Source: an uncultured Faecalibacterium sp.
Lineage (GTDB): Bacteria > Bacillota > Clostridia > Oscillospirales > Ruminococcaceae
Length of the DNA stretch: 13,972 nucleotides
Direction: 5' to 3'
Assembly (NCBI GenBank): GCA_934547065.1
Contig: CAKTEF010000035.1
Location: forward strand, 1 to 13,972
In this document: positions 6,534 through 12,863 of the stretch, piece by piece
Layout of the letters: the number at the start of each line of letters is the position of its first letter
Position numbering within the stretch: the first letter of the stretch is position 1
Translations under genes and position numbers: made by a program
Notes under the pieces: generated by a model
What the model was told of the DNA's origin: nothing
The model's database searches: none
The model's input: only the letters and a program-made list of their open reading frames with translations

Positions 6534-8516
6534 TTACAAAATCTGCTCGCCGTCTTTCCAGACAGCCGTTCCGTAACGGTTCAGCGCAGCACCGCCTACT
6601 TCGACCGGATGCTCATTGCAGTTCTGTACCAAAACGAACGCACCGCGCCGCGCCGCCAGAACACCGTCCGGCAGAGCTTCCGACCATGCCGGGGTCAGAC
6701 CGGCTTCCTGTGCTGTGTTGCGGTAAAATGCGCGATAAAACGCTGCATCAAAGCGGCTTGCCAGATAGTACGCGCGGCCTGCGCCGTAAGCATGAACCGC
6801 CACGGCAGGGCAGCCGGCAAAGTAGTCCTCGGCGTAGACGCTGAGCGGCACAGCCGGGTCGGCATCCTGCAGCGCAGCCACCTCGCAGAGCACAGAAGCC
6901 TGTGCCTCTGGCAGCTTTGCGCCATCCACAGGGGCGCAGCGGCGAGTTTCGCCATCGTACATTCCGTCGATCTCGGTGCGGCGCAGACCCAGCAGCTCGG
7001 TCAGGCCGTAGGGCGTGTCCCCTAGACGGCACAGGTCACTTTCGTCCACCACGCCGCTCCAGTAGGTGACCACAACGGTGCCGCCGTTCTTTGCAAAGGC
7101 GCAGAGCTTTTGCGCAAAAGCATCCGTCAGCAGGTAGAGCATCGGAACGATGACCAGACCATAGCCGGTCAGGTCTGCTTCCTGATCAACAAACTCCACC
7201 GCGATGCCCTCGCGTGCAAGAGCGTTGTAGTGCAGCTTCAGTTCGTCCCAGTAGCCCATCCCGGCATTGCGCGGGCCGCAGGAGCCCTCCAACGCCCACT
7301 TGTTCTCCCAATCGTGAACGATGGCCGCCTGTTTCTCGCGGCAAATCGCGGTAATTTCAGACAAGGCTTCCAGCTTCCGTCCCACCTCCACCGTTTCCCG
7401 GAAGGGGCGGGCATCCTCCCGTCCATCGTGCCCGATGACCGCACCATGGAGCTTTTCCTCCGCGCCGCGGCTGGCACGCCACTGGAAATAGAGCACGCTG
7501 TCCGCGCCGTGCGCCACGGTCTGCAGCGCGGAAAGCTCTGCGATCCCGGGCTTTTTCTGTTTGGAGACAGGCTGCCAGTTGGTAAAGCTGGGGCTGGACT
7601 CCATCAGCAGGAACGGCTTGCCCTTCATGGAGTAATACAAATCGTGCATCATGGCCGTGTCCAGCGCGGTCTCTTCCACGGTCTCGGTGGGCTTGTGCCA
7701 TGTGGGATAGTTGTCCCAGCTGGCAACATCGATCTCTTTGGCCATCTTGAAATAGTCGATGCCGTCAAAGCGGTACATCATGTTGACCGTGAACTTGGCA
7801 TCCGGCGCAAATTCCTTTACGGTATCCCGTTCAAATTTCAAGAAGTCAATGTGCCGGTCGCTGACGAAGCGTTTCCAGTCCAGTGCAAGCCCCTGCACCG
7901 CGTTTTCTCCCTGCGGGGCGGGGCTTTCGATCTGCTCCCAGTCGGTGTAATCGTGGCTCCAGAACCGGGCGTTCCATGCCTTGTTGACCGCTTCCAGCGA
8001 GCCGTACCGCGCCTTGAGCCAGCGGCGGAACGCGGCCTGACACAGTTCACAATGACAGTCGCCGCCCATTTCGTTGGAGATATGCCAAAGCAGGACAGCC
8101 GGGTCACTGCCGAACCGCTGCGCCAGCTTCTGGTCGATGATGCGGACTTTTTCACGGTAAAGCGGAGAGGTATAGCAGTAGTTCTGGCGGCGGTTGTACA
8201 GCTCCCGGACGCGGTCTGCCCGGACACGGCGCACCTCGGGGTACTTGTGCGCCATCCATGCGGGGCGCGCCGCACTGGGGGTAGCCAGAATGGTGGAAAT
8301 GCCGTTGTCATACAGGTTGTGGATGATGTCGGCCAGCCAGTCCAGCGCAAACACACCCTCCTGCGGCTCCAGCGCCGACCACGAGAACACCCCCAGCGTT
8401 ACCGTATTGACGCGGGCCTTTTTCATCAGCGCAATATCCTGTGCCAGAACGTCCGGCCGGTCAAGCCACTGCTCCGGGTTATAGTCCCCGCCATGAAGCA
8501 ATTGAAGCCTCTGCAT
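6534..8516 (-). CDS. GH42 beta-galactosidase
   Basis: This is a probably cytoplasmic enzyme (no signal peptide) that removes terminal beta-linked galactose from imported oligosaccharides. It has 660 residues, within the usual GH42 range of about 650-700. The catalytic barrel starts with HGGDYNPEQW (8-17). The acid/base Glu149 lies in WHISNEMGG and the probable nucleophile Glu306 in LLMESSPSFTNW. Cys114 with Cys154, Cys156 and Cys159 (GDCHCELC) matches the zinc-binding cysteine set of bacterial GH42 enzymes. The trimerisation-type domain follows (about 390-590), then a small C-terminal beta domain. Two ATGs are adjacent; I chose the second because GGGAGG (8529-8524) is seven bases from it and only four from the first. 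The frame continues 68 codons upstream, but that part contains the promoter and operators. Confidence 0.95.
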   Translation of the reverse strand: MQRLQLLHGGDYNPEQWLDRPDVLAQDIALMKKARVNTVTLGVFSWSALEPQEGVFALDWLADIIHNLYDNGISTILATPSAARPAWMAHKYPEVRRVRADRVRELYNRRQNYCYTSPLYREKVRIIDQKLAQRFGSDPAVLLWHISNEMGGDCHCELCQAAFRRWLKARYGSLEAVNKAWNARFWSHDYTDWEQIESPAPQGENAVQGLALDWKRFVSDRHIDFLKFERDTVKEFAPDAKFTVNMMYRFDGIDYFKMAKEIDVASWDNYPTWHKPTETVEETALDTAMMHDLYYSMKGKPFLLMESSPSFTNWQPVSKQKKPGIAELSALQTVAHGADSVLYFQWRASRGAEEKLHGAVIGHDGREDARPFRETVEVGRKLEALSEITAICREKQAAIVHDWENKWALEGSCGPRNAGMGYWDELKLHYNALAREGIAVEFVDQEADLTGYGLVIVPMLYLLTDAFAQKLCAFAKNGGTVVVTYWSGVVDESDLCRLGDTPYGLTELLGLRRTEIDGMYDGETRRCAPVDGAKLPEAQASVLCEVAALQDADPAVPLSVYAEDYFAGCPAVAVHAYGAGRAYYLASRFDAAFYRAFYRNTAQEAGLTPAWSEALPDGVLAARRGAFVLVQNCNEHPVEVGGAALNRYGTAVWKDGEQIL

Positions 8517-8533
8517 CATCGTTCCTCCCTTGA

Positions 8534-8550
8534 TTGCGCAAATTGCGCAA
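8534..8550. promoter_or_regulatory. Putative tandem operator at the GH42 promoter
   Basis: Two perfect 8-bp palindromes TTGCGCAA (8534-8541 and 8543-8550) lie with a 9-bp period. Each has the central CG typical of LacI-family operators. They sit about +28 to +44 from the predicted GH42 start site and just before the ribosome site. Confidence 0.68.
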
Positions 8551-8583
8551 CATTTTTGCTGAATATAGTTGCGTTCGATACTG

Positions 8584-8612
8584 AGTATAGCAAGAACGCC
8601 CGCAAGATGCAA
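8584..8612 (-). promoter_or_regulatory. Promoter of the GH42 gene
   Basis: TATACT (-10, bases 8589-8584) is preceded by TGC, an extended -10 match. A weak -35 TTGCAT (8612-8607) lies 17 bp upstream. The predicted start is near 8577, giving a leader of about 60 nt containing the tandem operator. Confidence 0.65.
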
Positions 8613-8666
8613 TGCGGCTTTATGGCGTTTTGTTGAAACAATCTGAACATTTGATGCAATATAAAA

Positions 8667-8762
8667 AGCCGCCCCCTGACACTCCGGAAGATTCCACAAT
8701 GCCAGTGAGCGTTTTATGGGCAAATCGTCAAAAACGATTCTTCAGCCTTTATAGGGGCGGTT
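8667..8762. repeat. 96-bp inverted-repeat element of unknown function
   Basis: AAGCCGCCCC near the left edge pairs with GGGGCGGTT at the right edge (8754-8762) with one bulged G. Inside is a perfect hairpin AATCGT/ACGATT (8723-8739, loop CAAAA) and GGAA/TTCC and CACT/AGTG pairs around 8680-8710. On the minus strand the outer stem is followed by TTTTT, so it could act as a large terminator, a small structured RNA, or a MITE-like insertion. No protein-coding reading is convincing. Confidence 0.45.
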
Positions 8763-8913
8763 CGCTTAATTCTGTAATCTGCCATGGCCACAACCCAGCG
8801 ACAGATAATGCTCAATCTCCCCACCCAGCACAAGCTGAGTATACTCTAACGGCTTGTTGTACTGGTTGCAGGGCTGCAACAGCAAGGGCAGAGAGATAGC
8901 CGGATGTTTGAAC

Positions 8914-8951
8914 AAAACGGCAGAACTTTCTTGAATGGTTCTGCCGTTTTT
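8914..8951 (+). terminator. Strong rho-independent terminator with no clear upstream gene
   Basis: A perfect 13-bp stem, AAAACGGCAGAAC (8914-8926) and GTTCTGCCGTTTT (8938-8950), is followed by a T-run. The minus strand also has TTTT after the stem, so it may be bidirectional. No intact gene ends here, which suggests a lost gene or an untranslated transcript. Confidence 0.75.
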
Positions 8952-8978
8952 GCTGTTGGGTAGCTTGAGCGAGCGACA

Positions 8979-9203
8979 ACCACCAGCTCCGCTGGTGGAG
9001 TAGAAAATGCTTTAGCTATAAGATTCGAGCGAAGCGAGATGACAAAGAAACTGTCATCCTAGAAGATGCATTTTGCAACATAGCTCGTTAGAGCGGTAGG
9101 GCAGGTAATGCAGATGAAAGAGACTTGCTCGTGGCCCCTTGCAGGGGCTTTGCTAGTAAAGTGCCTTTCTAGGGCTTACTCAAGCCACCGGCTCAGCCGG
9201 TGG
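8979..9203. mobile_element. Hairpin-bounded non-coding element, possibly IS200/IS605-derived
   Basis: A palindromic hairpin CCACCAGC/GCTGGTGG (8980-8998) bounds the left side and CCACCGGCT/AGCCGGTGG (9185-9203) the right. Between them are GATGACA/TGTCATC (9038-9058) and GCCCCT/AGGGGC (9134-9148) hairpins and no gene. Subterminal GC hairpins without long inverted repeats are typical of IS200/IS605 ends and of their non-autonomous derivatives (PATEs). TTGAC lies just beyond the right hairpin. No transposase or TnpB frame is present, so the family assignment is inference. Confidence 0.4.
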
Positions 9204-9313
9204 TTTTGACTTATGGAATAAATTGATGAGAGACTTGATTTTGGTGTGCGGCCACGCAAACCAATGCCGTCAAGCCGGTGGGGGATAGAGCGATTTTGTT
9301 TGTCGGAGAGTAA

Positions 9314-9357
9314 GTGCATGGTTTCTGCACGGATCTTGCACGGTTTCAAAACGTGCA
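9314..9357 (+). other. Tandem hairpins upstream of a terminator
   Basis: GTGCA (9314-9318) pairs with TGCAC (9326-9330), and TGCACG (9337-9342) pairs with CGTGCA (9352-9357). The four segments can also pair in other combinations, and a terminator follows 20 bp later. This could be a small RNA or a leader remnant. I found no good promoter just upstream. Confidence 0.4.
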
Positions 9358-9376
9358 GAGGGTGCGTTTCACTGCG

Positions 9377-9419
9377 AAATCCGAACTTTTTTCCGATAAG
9401 AGAAAGGTTCGGATTTTTT
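9377..9419 (+). terminator. Rho-independent terminator upstream of the MoeA-like gene
   Basis: AAATCCGAAC (9377-9386) pairs perfectly with GTTCGGATTT (9407-9416), and the T-run continues to 9419. It isolates the downstream promoter from upstream transcription or ends a short RNA. Confidence 0.8.
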
Positions 9420-9588
9420 GGATGGATCCATTACGCACGTTGTTATGCCTACGGCGATCGTGCAATGTTCTCAGTCAAAATGAACCGCATAAATCGTACC
9501 CTGCCGCCCGGAACCGGTATCCCGGCACGGGTGCAGGCAGCGCAGCCCAAAATCCCCCTACCGTCTTTTCTTTGGAAACGATCTCTGC

Positions 9589-9594
9589 TATACT
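9589..9594 (+). promoter_or_regulatory. Candidate promoter -10 for the MoeA-like gene
   Basis: TATACT is preceded by TGC, giving an extended -10, as at the GH42 promoter. No good -35 is seen 16-18 bp upstream. The predicted start near 9601 would leave a leader of about 90 nt before the ATG at 9690. Confidence 0.5.
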
Positions 9595-9689
9595 GGTCTA
9601 CAAAAGCAAGGCGCACGCCTTCTATGGTGGGTCAAACAGGCGCAGGCCGGGGGACACGGTCCGGCGGCGCGGCCTGTGAGGAGGAAGAA

Positions 9690-10709
9690 ATGAAGCTGAT
9701 CCGTACCGAAGACGCGGTGGGGCAGGTGCTCTGCCACGATGTCACCCAGATCATCCCCGGCGAGTTCAAGGGGGCACGGTTCCGCAAGGGACACATCATC
9801 CGGCCGGAGGACATCCCGGTGCTGCTTTCCATCGGCAAAGAGAACCTGTATGTCTGGGAAAAACGCCCCGGCATCCTGCATGAGGACGAGGCCGCTGCGC
9901 TGCTGTACAAGGCTGCGGCGGGCCGGAACATCCACGGCACCGAGCCGAAAGAGGGCAAGATCGAGCTGATCGCCGACTGTGACGGCCTGCTCAAGATCAA
10001 CCGCGAGGCCCTGCTGGCCGTGAACCGCACCCCGCAGATGATGATCGCCACCCTCCATGGCGACCTGCCCGTGAAAAAGGGCCAGAAGCTGGCGGGCACC
10101 CGGATCATCCCGCTGGTGATCGAGCAGGAAAAGATGGATGCCATGCAGGCGGCAGCCGGGCCGGAGCCGATCCTGAACGTGCTGCCCCTGCACGCCAAGC
10201 GGTTCGCGGTCATCACCACCGGCAGCGAGGTGTTCAAGGGCCGCATCGAGGACAAGTTCACCCCCATCCTGGTGGACAAGCTGGCTGAGTACGGCTGCGA
10301 GATGACGTTCCACAAGACCTGCGACGACGACCCGGTGGGCATCACCGCCGCCATTCTGGAAGCCAGGGCAGCGGGCTGTGAGCTGATCTTTACCACCGGC
10401 GGCATGAGCGTGGACCCGGACGACCGCACCCCGCTGGCCATCCGGAACACCGGGGCCGACATCGTGAGTTATGGGGCCCCGGTGCTGCCGGGGGCCATGT
10501 TCCTGGTCAGCTACCTGGGTGGCGTGCCGGTGTGCGGCCTGCCCGGCTGTGTGATGTACGCCAGGCGCACCATCTTTGACCTGCTGCTGCCCCGCCTGCT
10601 GGCCGACGACCCCATCACCGCCGAGGACATTGCCCGCTTGGGCGAGGGCGGCCTGTGCCTGGGCTGCGCCGACTGCCGCTGGCCCAACTGCGGGTTTGGA
10701 CACTGCTGA
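9690..10709 (+). CDS. MoeA-like molybdopterin-binding protein
   Basis: This 339-residue protein is probably the late-step enzyme that handles adenylated molybdopterin and inserts molybdenum. The molybdopterin-binding (MoCF) domain spans about 170-305, with ITTGSEV (175-181) and FTTGGMS (234-240) followed by DPDDRTP. The first 170 residues do not look like the standard MoeA N-terminal domains, and the total is shorter than MoeA (about 400), so it is a variant best called MoeA-like. The tail has Cys323, 326, 329, 334 and 339 in a C-x2-C-x2-C-x4-C-x4-C pattern. The ATG at 9690 is preceded by GAGGAGGA (9679-9686); the frame extends far upstream without a better site. It heads the cofactor block but is separated from moaC by 685 bp of repeats. 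Confidence 0.87.
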   Translation: MKLIRTEDAVGQVLCHDVTQIIPGEFKGARFRKGHIIRPEDIPVLLSIGKENLYVWEKRPGILHEDEAAALLYKAAAGRNIHGTEPKEGKIELIADCDGLLKINREALLAVNRTPQMMIATLHGDLPVKKGQKLAGTRIIPLVIEQEKMDAMQAAAGPEPILNVLPLHAKRFAVITTGSEVFKGRIEDKFTPILVDKLAEYGCEMTFHKTCDDDPVGITAAILEARAAGCELIFTTGGMSVDPDDRTPLAIRNTGADIVSYGAPVLPGAMFLVSYLGGVPVCGLPGCVMYARRTIFDLLLPRLLADDPITAEDIARLGEGGLCLGCADCRWPNCGFGHC

Positions 10710-10756
10710 TTTTTAGCTTGCTTGCCCTCTCCGTCACGCCTGTTTGTGGACTTGCG

Positions 10757-10806
10757 CCCTCTCAGTCACCTGCGGTGACAGCTCTCCCAAAGGGAGAGCC
10801 AATGGC
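10757..10806 (+). repeat. Two-hairpin intergenic repeat, copy 1
   Basis: The order is CCCTCTCAGTC, then a first hairpin GTCACC/GGTGAC (10765-10779), then a second hairpin GCTCTCCC/GGGAGAGC (10781-10799, loop AAA), then CAATGGC. Confidence 0.85.
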
Positions 10807-10915
10807 GGCTCACGGCCAGCAGGTGCTGCCGCAGGGCTTTCACCTCATCAGTCTGCTTCACAGACAGCTTCCCCTCAAGGGGAAGCCTTTGGCGGCTCAC
10901 GGCTAGCAGGTGCTG
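10805..10915 (+). repeat. Direct repeat flanking copy 2 of the intergenic repeat
   Basis: GGCGGCTCACGGC, then C or T, then AGCAGGTGCTG occurs at 10805-10829 and again at 10891-10915, 86 bp apart. This suggests that copies 1 and 2 arose by tandem duplication of a longer unit. Confidence 0.75.
10843..10893 (+). repeat. Two-hairpin intergenic repeat, copy 2
   Basis: CCTCATCAGTC is followed by hairpin GTCTG/CAGAC (10851-10865) and by GCTTCCCC/GGGGAAGC (10867-10886, loop TCAA). Both stems differ from copy 1 but remain fully paired. Confidence 0.82.
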
Positions 10916-10929
10916 AATCTGGGATATGC

Positions 10930-10990
10930 GTTGGCTCTCCCTTTGGGAGAGCTGGCATCAAGCGAAGCGCAGATGACTGAGAGGGCGAGG
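10930..10990 (-). repeat. Two-hairpin intergenic repeat, copy 3 (inverted)
   Basis: GCTCTCCC/GGGAGAGC (10934-10952, loop TTT) comes first, then CATC/GATG around a GC-rich loop (about 10955-10974), then ACTGAGAGGG, the reverse complement of the element's 5' motif. Confidence 0.82.
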
Positions 10991-11082
10991 CTGCTGACCG
11001 AAAGCCGCTATCCAGCGATAGGCACATCTCTTGGTCAGAGCGATGCCATCGCGGTGTTTGCGGCTTTGACTTTGCCGGGCTC

Positions 11083-11137
11083 ACCCTCTCAGCTTCACTT
11101 CGTTCAGCAGCTCCCCCAGAGGGGGAGCCACTGGCGA
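11083..11137 (+). repeat. Two-hairpin intergenic repeat, copy 4
   Basis: ACCCTCTCAGC is followed by a variable hairpin with a TTCG loop (about 11091-11107) and GCTCCCCC/GGGGGAGC (11110-11128, loop AGA). Confidence 0.82.
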
Positions 11138-11318
11138 GCCGGTGGCGGCCCTGCTGGTCGAGCAAAGCTTGCGCAGTGCGGAAACGGCAGTGCTCCGCTG
11201 TCTCGATTCACGCCTGCTGACCTGGGCGTATTTTGGAAAGCAGCTGCTGCCAATGAGGACAGGGCCCGGCATTTTGCGCGAGATTGGGCCCAAGCGAACA
11301 GTACGGCTTGCCCGACAT

Positions 11319-11376
11319 GCCAATGGCTCTCCCTTTGGGAGAGCTGGCGAGCGGAGCGAGACTGAGAGGGTGAGCC
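11319..11376 (-). repeat. Two-hairpin intergenic repeat, copy 5 (inverted), adjoining moaC
   Basis: GCTCTCCC/GGGAGAGC (11326-11344) is followed by CGAGCGGAGCGAG and ACTGAGAGGG. It ends less than 20 bp before the moaC start, so it lies in any moaC leader transcribed from further upstream. Confidence 0.83.
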
Positions 11377-11394
11377 GGTTACAGGAGAAGATTT

Positions 11395-11889
11395 ATGCAA
11401 AACGAATTGACCCACTTCGACGCTGCGGGCAACGCGGTGATGGTGGACGTGAGCGAAAAGGCGGTCACGTTCCGGGAGGCGGTGGCCCGCGGCATCGTCA
11501 CGATGAACGCCGAGGCCTTTGCCGCCGTGGAGCGCGGCACCGTGAAAAAGGGCGATGTGCTGGGCGTGGCCCGCATTGCGGGCATCATGGCCGCCAAGCG
11601 CACCAGCGAGCTGATCCCGCTGTGCCATCCGCTGCCGCTGACCAAGATCAGCGTGGACTTTACGCTGCTGCCCCAGCGGCGGGCTGTGGAGGCGGTGTGT
11701 ACCGTGAAAACAGCCGGGGTCACCGGCGTGGAGATGGAAGCGCTGACCGGCGTTTCCACCGCGCTGCTGACCATCTATGACATGTGCAAGGCCGTGGACA
11801 AGGGGATGGAGCTGGGCGAGATCCATCTTGTGGAAAAGACCGGCGGAAAAAGCGGCCATTACGTCCGGGCGGAGGGCGGCGATGTTTGA
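11395..11889 (+). CDS. moaC: Cyclic pyranopterin monophosphate synthase MoaC
   Basis: MoaC converts the MoaA product (3',8-cyclo-7,8-dihydro-GTP) into cyclic pyranopterin monophosphate, the first stable intermediate of molybdenum cofactor synthesis. At 164 residues it is the normal length. Lys51, His78 (PLCHPLPL), Glu113/Glu115 (GVEMEALTG), Asp129 and Lys132 ([10 protein letters not shown]) align in spacing with the known E. coli active-site residues. The ATG has AGGAG (11383-11387) seven bases upstream. It overlaps moaA by 8 bases, so the two are very likely translated together. Confidence 0.97.
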   Translation: MQNELTHFDAAGNAVMVDVSEKAVTFREAVARGIVTMNAEAFAAVERGTVKKGDVLGVARIAGIMAAKRTSELIPLCHPLPLTKISVDFTLLPQRRAVEAVCTVKTAGVTGVEMEALTGVSTALLTIYDMCKAVDKGMELGEIHLVEKTGGKSGHYVRAEGGDV

Positions 11890-12859
11890 TGCCACCGGCC
11901 GCAGCATCCACTACCTGCGGCTTTCCGTGACCGACCGGTGCAACCTGCGCTGCCGCTACTGTATGCCGGACGGCGTGGAAAAGCCGGAGCACGCGGATAT
12001 CCTGACCTACGAGGAGCTGCTGCGGCTGACGGCGCTGTTTGCGCAGTGCGGCATCGACACCGTGCGGGTGACCGGCGGCGAGCCGCTGGTGCGCAAGGGG
12101 GTGGACCGGCTGGTGGCCGGACTCAAAGCCACCCCCGGCATCCGCGAAGTGACCCTGACCACCAACGGCACCCTGCTGGCCGGGCAGCTGCCCGCGTTGC
12201 AGGCGGCCGGGCTGGACGGCGTGAACATCAGCCTGGACACCCTGCGCCCGGAGGTGTTCCGGCGCATCACGGGCCGCGACGCGCTGGCCGAGGTGCAGGC
12301 GGGCATCCGGGCCGCGCTGGCAAGCGGCCTCCCGGTCAAACTGAACTGTGTGCCGCAGCCGGGCGTGAACGAGGGCGAGCTGGAGGCTCTGGCCGCCCTG
12401 GCGCAGGATCACCCATTGCAGGTGCGGTTCATCGAGATGATGCCCATTGGCTATGGCGCGGCCCTGCCCGGCATCTCCGGCCCGGAGCTGGCCGCACGCT
12501 TTGCCTGCCGCTGGCCGGGGTTTGCCCCGCTGCCTGCCGCCCAAAGCGCGGCCTTGGGCAGCGGCCCGGCGGTGTACTACACCGTGCCCGGCTGGCGGGG
12601 GAACGTGGGCCTGATCGCGGCCGTGCATGGCAAGTTCTGTGCCCGCTGCAACCGGGTACGGCTGACCAGCCTTGGCTTTCTGCGCCCCTGCCTTGCCAGC
12701 GAGGCTGGGTGCGACCTGCGTGCGCTGCTGCGCGGCGGGGCACCGGAGGCGGAGCTTTTGCAGGCCATCCGGGCCGCCGTTTGGGCAAAGCCCCGCGAAC
12801 ACCATTTTGGAGAAACGACCATGCCCGCCACCCGCGGGATGTATCGCATCGGAGGATAA
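11882..12859 (+). CDS. moaA: GTP 3',8-cyclase MoaA (radical SAM)
   Basis: MoaA is a radical SAM enzyme that starts molybdenum cofactor synthesis by cyclising GTP. It has 325 residues, the usual length. The SAM cluster motif is Cys20-x3-Cys24-x2-Cys27 ([13 protein letters not shown]). GGEP is at 65-68, TTNGTLL at 93-99 and NISLDTL at 115-121. The second C-terminal cluster is Cys253, Cys256 and Cys270 ([11 protein letters not shown] ... LRPC), and the protein ends in Gly-Gly, as MoaA proteins do. The start is the ATG at 11882 with GGAGG at 11871-11875; the frame is open for 35 codons further, but only inside moaC. Confidence 0.97.
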   Translation: MFDATGRSIHYLRLSVTDRCNLRCRYCMPDGVEKPEHADILTYEELLRLTALFAQCGIDTVRVTGGEPLVRKGVDRLVAGLKATPGIREVTLTTNGTLLAGQLPALQAAGLDGVNISLDTLRPEVFRRITGRDALAEVQAGIRAALASGLPVKLNCVPQPGVNEGELEALAALAQDHPLQVRFIEMMPIGYGAALPGISGPELAARFACRWPGFAPLPAAQSAALGSGPAVYYTVPGWRGNVGLIAAVHGKFCARCNRVRLTSLGFLRPCLASEAGCDLRALLRGGAPEAELLQAIRAAVWAKPREHHFGETTMPATRGMYRIGG

Positions 12860-12863
12860 TGCT

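Larger units (their letters stand above)
8517..9689. other. Long intergenic region between GH42 and the molybdenum cofactor block
   Basis: Nearly 1.2 kb without a convincing gene between two divergently transcribed blocks. From left to right it holds the GH42 operator and promoter, a 96-bp inverted-repeat element, a stretch whose minus strand reads as a possible coding remnant (about 8777-8930, with QYNKPLEYTQLVLGGEIEHY and a TAA near 8777, no start seen), a terminator, a hairpin-bounded element, tandem hairpins with another terminator, and a candidate promoter for the downstream gene. The + frame open from 9246 has no ribosome site before 9690. Confidence 0.6.
10710..11394. other. Repeat-filled gap between the MoeA-like gene and moaC
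   Basis: No gene is credible here. Five copies of a two-hairpin repeat occupy much of the stretch, in both orientations, with a truncated copy at 10725-10744 (GCCCTCTCCGTCAC) and a 25-bp direct repeat. Segments 10990-11082 and 11138-11318 are not explained by the repeats. I saw no confident promoter for moaC and no recognisable molybdenum cofactor riboswitch. Confidence 0.65.

Noticed and set aside
8520..8723. Longer N-terminus for the GH42 enzyme
   Set aside because: The extension lies over the promoter, operators and inverted-repeat element, and GH42 proteins normally start shortly before the HGGDYNPEQW motif.
9420..9689. Molybdenum cofactor riboswitch before the MoeA-like gene (also looked for before moaC)
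   Set aside because: I could not find the conserved core sequence of that riboswitch or a matching fold in either leader. A covariance-model search would settle it.
9246..9689. N-terminal extension of the MoeA-like gene
   Set aside because: The open frame crosses a perfect terminator and a promoter-like -10, and the only strong ribosome site is just before 9690.
10757..11376. CRISPR array
   Set aside because: The repeats occur in both orientations, at irregular spacing, with variable internal hairpins and no uniform spacers, and no cas genes are present.
11777..11881. N-terminal extension of MoaA
   Set aside because: It is entirely within moaC in another frame, and MoaA proteins normally begin about 20 residues before the CxxxCxxC motif, which matches the ATG at 11882.
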